Below the pieces are notes generated by a model. It was not told where the DNA came from. It did not search any database and saw only the letters and a list, made by a program, of their open reading frames with translations. From Physocladia obscura (taxonomy: Eukaryota > Chytridiomycota > Chytridiomycetes > Chytridiales > Chytriomycetaceae), in the NCBI GenBank assembly GCA_027596945.1, contig JADGJH010001335.1:1-10612 (forward strand): a DNA stretch of 10,612 nucleotides. Reading direction: 5' to 3'. Below are positions 1 to 6,691 of this stretch, piece after piece (the stretch's first letter is position 1; every line of letters starts with the position of its first letter). Made by a program: the position numbers and the translations under genes.

Positions 1-1067
1 GAATTACTCAACATTTGAATAATATTAAAATCTTTTTTCGCGAAAAACGATCCACGGTGCATAAATCCATTACCGCTATTGGTATTCGTACTGCCAGAAT
101 ATCCTAGTAGCCTGGAAATCGCACCACCGACTCCACCACTCACAGGAACGGCCGAAGTGCGAAACACAGATCGAGTTCTGCTGTCGCGGCTTAAAAACGC
201 GTCAATTTGTCGTAAGTCGATACCATGCATTTCAGACAGTTGTCCTTTGCCAATTCGCAAAAGTTCGACCATGTGGGCAGACTTTCCATCATATAATACC
301 ACAAGTGAATGCATCGCGGAATAAATGAACCACGAGACTGAAACTGCAATTGTTTTCCGAAGAGTGAATTGTTTGCGCGATCGACTCATCTATTTTGCGT
401 TGGTTTTTCAGTTGAAATTGCGCAAAGTGACTGAAACCTTATACCGAATAAAAATCAATGCCATCGTTTGAAACAACGAAAAATTCATCGTTTTGTTCCC
501 AAGTAGTCCATTCAAGACCCAAAATTGCATGCGACGCTTTTTTGAGCTGTTGCGTTTCATGCGATATTTCAAAAACTAGCGTGTCGTACGTTGCCGGTGA
601 TTGCGACGGCGAAAGTTTATGGATTTGCTTTGTGCGAATAATGGGTGTGTGTGTTGTTTTGTTTTGAGTTAAACAGGAATTTTGGCGTGGGTTGTTTTTT
701 AACTCACCACAATTGCGGTGGATAGAACCATCGCAAGCCAGCGCGCGCGACGACAACGACGCGCGCCTCTGAATGCGTAGGTAAAGCGGTGAGCAGGAAT
801 GGCGCCTGTCGAGTCTCCAATTGTTGCGGTCAGACTTACAACGTGCATCTGTAGCTGATTTGGACTCATTTGTTGCCTGTCAGAGCTTTTGATTCCTTCT
901 ATCTCCATATCCACTACCGCAACAACACTTTGCGATGCTGCATCCACAACTACACCGCGGCCTGATTCTATTCGGACGCGCTGTAAGCATTCAAATGGAG
1001 AAGAATACTGGATCTCCATTTCGTTTTTTAAATCAACTTCGGTAAAAAATTGTATTTTGGAGAACAT
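1..1067 (-). CDS. RMC1: RMC1/Mic1 homologue, regulator of the MON1-CCZ1 Rab7 exchange factor; 3' part lies off the window
   Basis: Exons are 1067-708, 627-445 and 389-1 (open at the left edge), giving the first 310 residues. Introns are 707-628 (80 nt, GTGAGT donor) and 444-390 (55 nt, GTATAAG donor), both phase 0. In animals RMC1 binds MON1-CCZ1 and promotes Rab7 activation on late endosomes and autophagosomes. Recognition rests on an ungapped match to remembered animal RMC1 at ILGLEW (155-160), DGIDFY (175-180) and VSWFIY (199-204), with WLAMV at about 110 fitting the preceding propeller strand. The fold expected is an N-terminal WD40-like beta-propeller. A Gly/Ser/Asn-rich stretch at about 245-295 is absent from the animal protein. 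ATG 1067 is the first ATG in this frame, although GTG codons and open frame lie just upstream. It follows RPL17 on the same strand after 29 bp. The family call is fairly sure; the exact start is less so. Confidence 0.75.
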
Positions 1068-1096
1068 TCTCACACGCACAAACCCATTCCAACATT

Positions 1097-2226
1097 TTAA
1101 GCTCTGGCAACCTTGATAGCCTTGTTTGCAAGTTGAATAGAGCGCTTTTTGGTCACACGGCCAGCTGGTGTTGGAGCACGGGGAACTTCCTTTTCTGCCT
1201 CAACCAAAGTCAGCTCCAAGTGACATGGATGGCTCATGTACGGGTTAATTCTACCATGAGCGCGGTATGTTCTGCGGCGCTGTGGTGGCGCTTGGTTAAC
1301 CTGGATGTGACGAACAACCAATTTATCAACCGCGAGTCCTTTAACATCGGCGTTTGATTCGGCGTTTTTGAGGAGTCCAAGTACGAATTCAGCACTCTTG
1401 ACTGGCCATCTGGCTTGAGTGGCGCCAAATTCCTTGGCCTGAGCTGTACGGCCGACACCTCCACTGAATCTTCTGAATGGGATCGCGCGTTTGTGGTCCT
1501 TGACAGCCTCAAGGTACTCCACTGCCTTGTTTAAAGTCAGTCCCTTAATTGCGGCGGCAGTCTCACGAGTGTTCTTGAAGTGGACACGAAGGTAAGATCC
1601 GCGAGCCTTGACGGCTAAGAAAATTGTATTTAGCAAATGATATTCGTATTCACTGTAAAAGGGGGAAACTAAAGTCGGAATGCTTCGAAATAAATATGTA
1701 TTCGGATCGACGAGTTTTCAAAATCGATTGTAGTGAATATGAGATTTGCTTGTTGGTCGCAATACTCACACTTGGAACTGGTTTCGGCAGCGGCGTAACG
1801 GGCCCTACAAATTAAAACGCAAAAAGCACGAATTAGACCTTATTTCGAAAGTATTGAATAGAAAGAGTCAGCAAGGAGATTGGTTAGAAGTGTCATGTGC
1901 AATCCATCAAGCGAATACAACAAAGTCATTTGAAAGCAAAAAGTCGTCCCAATCGGAAGAAATATCATTAAATCGAACGATGAATCCAAGATGAAGTATT
2001 CCAGAATTATGAGACGCATCCGATGGCCAATAGTCATGGGGATGGGTTCGTTTATCAAATCATCTCGACGGATGTGGTAATTGCAAAAGCTTATCCAACA
2101 ATCTAATGCGACGTTACAGAAATCGATTCATGGCGAATAATTGCAGGAATATTTGCTGAGAAATATGGCAGACGGTACAGCAGATCAAGCGAAAACAGGA
2201 AAGGCTGTCACCACAGCAACTCACAT
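1097..2226 (-). CDS. RPL17: 60S ribosomal protein L17 (uL22)
   Basis: Exons are 2226-2225 (only AT of the start codon), 1804-1770 and 1614-1097, giving 184 residues, the same length as human RPL17. Introns are 2224-1805 (420 nt) and 1769-1615 (155 nt), both with GTGAGT donors. The protein is a large-subunit component lining the ribosomal exit tunnel. It starts MARYAAAE, followed by [20 protein letters not shown], and has [18 protein letters not shown] and the family-defining [20 protein letters not shown] segment, ending in a Lys/Arg/Ala-rich tail. Splicing AT to G builds ATG GCC; without it the frame reaches a TAA upstream with no ATG. A less likely alternative first exon is ATGACTTTGTT at about 1930, before a GTATTC donor. 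The 5' leader lies in the 126 bp between this gene and the kinase stop. Confidence 0.92.
1805..2224 (-). other. RPL17 intron 1 (420 nt), the longest non-coding stretch in the window
   Basis: The donor is GTGAGT directly after AT of the start codon, and the acceptor is TTTGTAG. It is about four times longer than the next-longest first intron here. No convincing coding sequence is seen; a 72-codon minus-strand open frame inside it has no recognisable family. I looked for a box C/D snoRNA because ribosomal protein introns often host them. There are imperfect C-like motifs (ATGATTT, ATGATAT) and one CTGA near the 3' end, but no clean paired set. Confidence 0.7.
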
Positions 2227-2330
2227 TTTTGGATTTTCTGTTCTTGAAAACTTGAATTTTGTCTGTGAACACAACTCAGCTGTTTGTTTAGTATATTTTT
2301 TGCTTTCACGAGTTATTTTCTGTTTCTTAT

Positions 2331-2341
2331 TTTATTTTATT
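2331..2341 (-). terminator. Candidate polyadenylation signals of the kinase gene
   Basis: Two overlapping AATAAA hexamers (2341-2336 and 2336-2331 on the minus strand) begin 12 bases after the kinase stop codon, followed by an A/T-rich stretch. Position and sequence fit a 3'-end signal. AATAAA is common by chance in DNA this A/T-rich. Confidence 0.4.
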
Positions 2342-2352
2342 TTTTGTCATGC

Positions 2353-3676
2353 TCATTCCTGCCTATATCCATCGAAAAAAGGGTCTGAAAACAGGTTGAA
2401 TCAGTTTTTAAATATGCAACAAAAATTATCTTACGTTGAAGCGCCAACTCTGCACTTATACGCTTCTCAGGTTCAAATTCCAATAATTTGCCAAGCAGAT
2501 CTAAACCATTGACGTCAAGCTTTGGGATGAGTTCTGCAAGATTCGCTTTATCATAAACAGGAAAATCAGGTTTGTATTCCGGTAATTCGACAATTTTTGG
2601 CCAAGTCTTCATGTTTATGTCAAATATTTTTAAAGTATAAATGCCAAAAAATAAATAAAAGTAAAATACCGTCTCATTTGGTGTTCCCAGAACTTTAAAA
2701 ATTTTCAACAGCTGGTCTCTCACAGATTGACCAGGAAATATAGCCCGTCCAGATGCTAGTTCAGCCATAATACAGCCAACACTCCAGATATCAATCGACG
2801 TCGAATATTGTCTAGATCCCATTAGAACGTCAGGTGCCCGATACCACAGTGTCACGACTTCGTGAGAATAGCTGCGTACAGGGATTCCAAATGCACGGGC
2901 AAGACCAAAATCGCCAAGTTTAAGTTCATAGCGTTTATTGATAAGGAGATTCCTTTTTTCAACGTAATATTAACTGTCAATGAAACATTGAATGAAATAA
3001 TAAATTCACAAACTGAGGCTTTAAATCGCGATGTAGAACTCTATGCTCATGACAAAATCCGATGCCTCGCAACAATTGATACATGAGATGCTAAGTTCGA
3101 ATGTAAATAAATTTCATAAACGTAGTTTTTGAATAAAACCTTGATCGTGGCAGCATCAAGATCACCACCATAGCTATCGAGAAACTTTTTTAAATCTGAA
3201 TCCATGTATTCGAATACAAGCGTCAATTTCTTTTCAGTGTGGATGACATCATACAGCTTGAGAATATCTGCCAATTTAGAAGTCAAAGATAATTAGAACT
3301 AATTATATATAACAGAAGCATTGTTTACGCATACTTGGATGTCTGAGTTCTTTCAGCAGAGAAATCTCGCGGATGGCTTGAAAGGCCAAATTAGAGACAG
3401 GAGTGCGTAACAGAAACCTTACCGGTGCAAGGAACACCCTCATCCTCGTTTTCCAAACGAATCTATGTACATGCATTGAGAAAGTTAACATGCTGAGTGA
3501 ATCGATAGATTGCTGCAACACAAAATGGATAACAAATAACAGAAAACGGAAAACAAACGATAATCACAACTAACCCGCTTAAGAGCTACAATATCATCGG
3601 TTTCCTTGTTCTGCGCCTTGTAGACAATGCCGTAGGTCCCTTCACCCAACTTTTCGATCTTCTGATATTTTTCCAT
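2353..3676 (-). CDS. Cyclin-dependent kinase of the CDK5/Pho85 group, with a PCTAIRE helix
   Basis: Eight exons: 3676-3575, 3462-3423, 3376-3335, 3267-3140, 3090-3014, 2952-2670, 2606-2435 and 2384-2353. They encode 291 residues (CDK5 has 292). The protein is a cyclin-activated Ser/Thr kinase; Pho85 relatives act in phosphate sensing, glycogen control, cell cycle and polarity. All catalytic features are present and keep CDK5 numbering: GEGTYG with T14/Y15, K33, gatekeeper F80, HRDLKPQN with D126, DFG with D144, S159 in the T-loop, and [13 protein letters not shown]. The cyclin-binding helix reads PCTAIRE (45-51), the motif of CDK16-18, but there are no long terminal extensions, and [22 protein letters not shown] and ALQHPFF favour CDK5/Pho85. 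Two donors (GTTTTA at 3139, GTTTGT at 3013) are weak but forced by protein continuity. The start is 29 bp from the divergent coiled-coil gene. Confidence 0.93.
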
Positions 3677-3705
3677 TCACTGCTTTTTCATGAAACAAAT
3701 CTCTC

Positions 3706-6586
3706 ATGGATTTTCACACACCACTTCCTCCAATTGAGCAACGCGTTGAAACGATTGATAAAGCATCAGCAGCTCTAGATTATGATTCAATTAATACTCT
3801 CGAAGCATTATCAAATGTTAATTGCAATAATAACACTTGTGGCTCATTTGCTGCAAATCCTTCCAGTGACGCACAGCTACTCGTTTCTCTACGCGTCTGT
3901 CGTTCCTGTCAAGATTCTCTAATGGCTGTTTTCGAGCATTGCCTTTCGAAACACGCTGAATACTCGAAACTCGAATCTTTTCATGAAATCGACGAAATCG
4001 CAGACGCGATACTAACGCAGCCACCACCTTTGTATAATGTCGTAAAAGATCCAACAATAACAGAAAATGCTGTTTTAGAAAATGTTTCACAGCGAATTGA
4101 ACGCGATCGCAATGTTTTCTGCGAAGCTCAATTACTGCATAAACTTAAGACAAAAGGTCCGACAATTGGCAGCTCACATTTTTTTTCTGGAGCCATATAT
4201 AAAGTTTGCTCGCTGTTTTTTATTTATTTATTTTGTTTTTACTCGAATGCTTTGTTTTACAGAGAACAATCGAATCCAAAGACCGAGAAATCCGTCAGTT
4301 GCGAGAAAAGCTATACGACAAAACAGTATCATCGAAAATAGACGAGGTTAATGTCAAAAACTTGAAAGCTGCCTTGAACAAGAGCATGAAATACTATTGC
4401 TATGCCGAAGAATGGCAGCATCACGAATCAGAGCGTTTGCAGCAAGATGTCCGGTATTTAAAGGCGGAAATGAGCTCTTTAATGGCATTTCTAATCAACT
4501 CAGAGGAAGAAAAACGAACTGTAAGCTTTGTTGAAAATTTCTCTCAAAAAGATTGAAAAAAAAAAAAAAAAGATGCTCATAGAAATGGAAAGCATTCGTA
4601 ATGTTAGTTCTGCCAAAGATGAGGAACGAAAAAATATAGAAACCCAACGTAACGAATATAAACAAAAATTGGCTGACGCGTACACGGAGTATCTTTCCAC
4701 AAACGAATTAATTACACGTTTACGGAAGGAAGCTGAACATGGCAGTGATGCAATTATCAGTAGAAATGAAGTTTTGCAACGAAATATTGATAAAATTAGT
4801 AAAGACTTTGAAATAACCGCGAAAGACCTTGCTGCCGCAACATTAAAGATCAGGGACTTGCAATTTGAGCTTGATGAAATGGTTCTTCAATTTAATATTA
4901 CTGGACAAGCACAAAAGACTGCTGAAGATCTTAATGTTCGTTTGGGATCTGAATTAGATCAACTTAAGACCACCTATAATGAACTGAGACACCTACAATC
5001 AGAAACTGCAATGAGAGTTGTTGGGCTTGAGAAACATATCAGAGATTTGGAACAACTTCTTGAAGTTACCAGAACAGAGTTGGAAAATCAAGCTTCGGAT
5101 TTAAGAACAGATTTAATGGCAGTTACTGAATTGAAAAGAGAACTGGAAGAGCTTTTAAAATCTTCCAGGCAAGAAGTAGAAAAACTTTCAATGGTTTGAA
5201 TTGATTTAAAAACTCAAACAAATACCATTGAACTTACAAAAAAAATAAAAATTCAAAAAACAACAGGCGCTTAAATCTTTGACTCGAACCAAAGATCAAA
5301 CCGAAACTGCATTTCGCATTGCTGTTCAAAAACATGAAAAAGATATCGCTTCCCGAGAGGAAGAAATAAAAGAACTCAAAAAGTTGCGAGTCGAAGATGC
5401 TGATGCCTTTAAAAAACTCCAAGAACAAAAAGAGCAGCTTATGTTCCAAGTTACAGATCTTCAAAATAACCTTGATCGCGAGCTTTCAAATGTGAACGTT
5501 CTTTCTTTTGAAGTCAATACACTCAAGCGCACGTCGGAGGAGAAAATATTCAACCTTGAAGAACAAGTCGAGAAACTTACCAACGCTAAAATCAATCTTG
5601 CAAATGATAAGCGTACTTTAGCGGAAAAATTACGCGTCACAAGGATTGATTTGCAAGATAAAGAACAGCAGCTTGACAAAATTAGTACTGAATTTGAGGG
5701 ATTCAAGGCTGGCGCCGCTGAAACCGTTGTTGGACTTCGTGGAGAGCTCAAAGACATCCATGCAAAACACGAAACACTTTCTGATAATCATAAATCATTA
5801 AATCAGAAACAAGTGATACTTATTGATTCTAATTTGGAATTGACTGTTGTTCAAGAAAGTCTCAAGAAACAAGTTAAAATACTTGAAGGCAAAACCGAAG
5901 ACGCTCATTCTCAAATAAAAGTTCTGCAAGACAAAAATCAAGCTATCTATAATGAATTAGAAATTAGCCAAAATGACAAGAATGAAATGAAAATTCATTT
6001 AGATTCTGTGCTTCAAAAACTTTTGGAAACAACATCAATACTGAATCAAGAACGTGGGGAATCTTCAAATACCATCAAAGAAAAAACAGAACAAATCATT
6101 AAAATGTCAAAGGATTTATACAGAACTACAGAAGACCGAACACGCTTGGATACCCTCTGTGTAATTCTACAAGAACAAGTTCGCTGTTTGGAGGAAAATC
6201 TACAGGATACTCAAGTCAAATTAGCAGCCGAAGTCTTCAACAAAGAGCAATTTGAAGTTCATCTTTACGATCTGCGGAGAAAACTAATGGCAGAAAGGTC
6301 TCTAAGATCAGATTTTGAACATATGCATGGCAAAATAGATAGAATGCTTGCAAGCAAACAGTTGGAACGACTGGCGGCAATGAAAATGCGAGACCGAAAG
6401 CTGATGGAAGTTTCAAAGCAGTTAGCTTTGGAACATGTAAGGCTCCAAGGCATCAGTGCAATGTTGCCATCGGATGAAAATCTGCAAACAATTGAGTCTC
6501 CTGAAATTCCAGATTTTAATCCAGATGGCAAACCTGCGAAAAACAAGCGGGAGCCTGATATGCGAGTTACTGTGACAAAAAAATAA
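3706..6586 (+). CDS. Long coiled-coil protein of unknown family (about 898 residues)
   Basis: Exons are 3706-4203, 4263-4520, 4573-5193 and 5267-6586; introns are 59, 52 and 73 nt, all phase 0. I do not recognise the family. Residues 1-160 are mixed, with a CxxC at 65-68 (VCRSCQD) and a Pro-rich spot near 110. From about residue 167 (RTIESKDREIRQLREKL) to about 845 the sequence is almost continuous heptad-like, rich in Glu, Lys, Gln and Leu. The tail (about 850-898) is Pro/Asp-containing and ends in a basic segment. There is no signal peptide, transmembrane segment or catalytic motif. Such proteins usually serve as cytoskeletal, centrosomal or axonemal scaffolds; a flagellar role would suit a zoosporic fungus but is only a guess. 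ATG 3706 is the first in frame. An AATAAA overlaps the stop codon (6582-6587). Confidence 0.75.
4521..4572 (+). other. Intron 2 of the coiled-coil gene with an A16 tract before its acceptor
   Basis: A strong GTAAGC donor opens a 52-nt intron. It ends in sixteen consecutive A residues (4556-4571) and G 4572, with no pyrimidine tract. A GATTGA just before the run could serve as branch point. The downstream exon resumes the coiled coil in phase 0. The homopolymer makes both the assembly and the splice site uncertain. Confidence 0.55.
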
Positions 6587-6635
6587 AAATTATTGATGTA
6601 TATTAAAAATATATTTAAAAAATTTAAGTCGGAGA

Positions 6636-6655
6636 TTTGGGGGACACTCCCCAAA
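6636..6655 (+). repeat. Short inverted repeat (7-bp arms) in the FOL1 5' region
   Basis: Arms TTTGGGG (6636-6642) and CCCCAAA (6649-6655) flank a six-base loop, GACACT, whose ends can form a G-T pair. It is a conspicuous G/C island in A/T-rich spacer, 37 bp before the FOL1 start and 50 bp after the coiled-coil stop. It could be an operator-like protein site or an RNA hairpin at a leader or 3' end. Confidence 0.5.
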
Positions 6656-6671
6656 AAAAAGAAAAAAATCG

Positions 6672-6686
6672 TTCAAAACGTTTGAA
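6672..6686 (+). repeat. Palindrome TTCAAA-ACG-TTTGAA just before the FOL1 start
   Basis: Perfect 6-bp arms around a 3-base centre, ending five bases before ATG 6692. In DNA it could be a dimeric factor site; in the mRNA it could form a weak hairpin next to the start codon. Arms this short can also arise by chance. Confidence 0.4.
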
Positions 6687-6691
6687 ATTAA

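Noticed and set aside
311..314. A separate minus-strand gene starting at ATG 314, at first considered an Mrs2-like magnesium transporter
   Set aside because: The frame is open upstream to 389 and joins exon 2 of RMC1 with ungapped similarity; the Mrs2 resemblance was superficial.
79..324. Plus-strand open frame of 81 codons
   Set aside because: It is antisense to RMC1 exon 3, whose minus-strand frame matches the family.
1840..2058. Minus-strand open frame of 72 codons inside RPL17 intron 1
   Set aside because: No recognisable family, and it sits between a well-supported donor and acceptor.
1805..2224. Box C/D snoRNA in RPL17 intron 1
   Set aside because: C-like motifs deviate at two positions and no terminal stem pairs them with the single CTGA at a normal distance.
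6643..6660. Bacterial-type intrinsic terminator (hairpin plus A/T run)
   Set aside because: The genes are intron-containing nuclear genes, and the run after the hairpin is A on the coding strand, not T.
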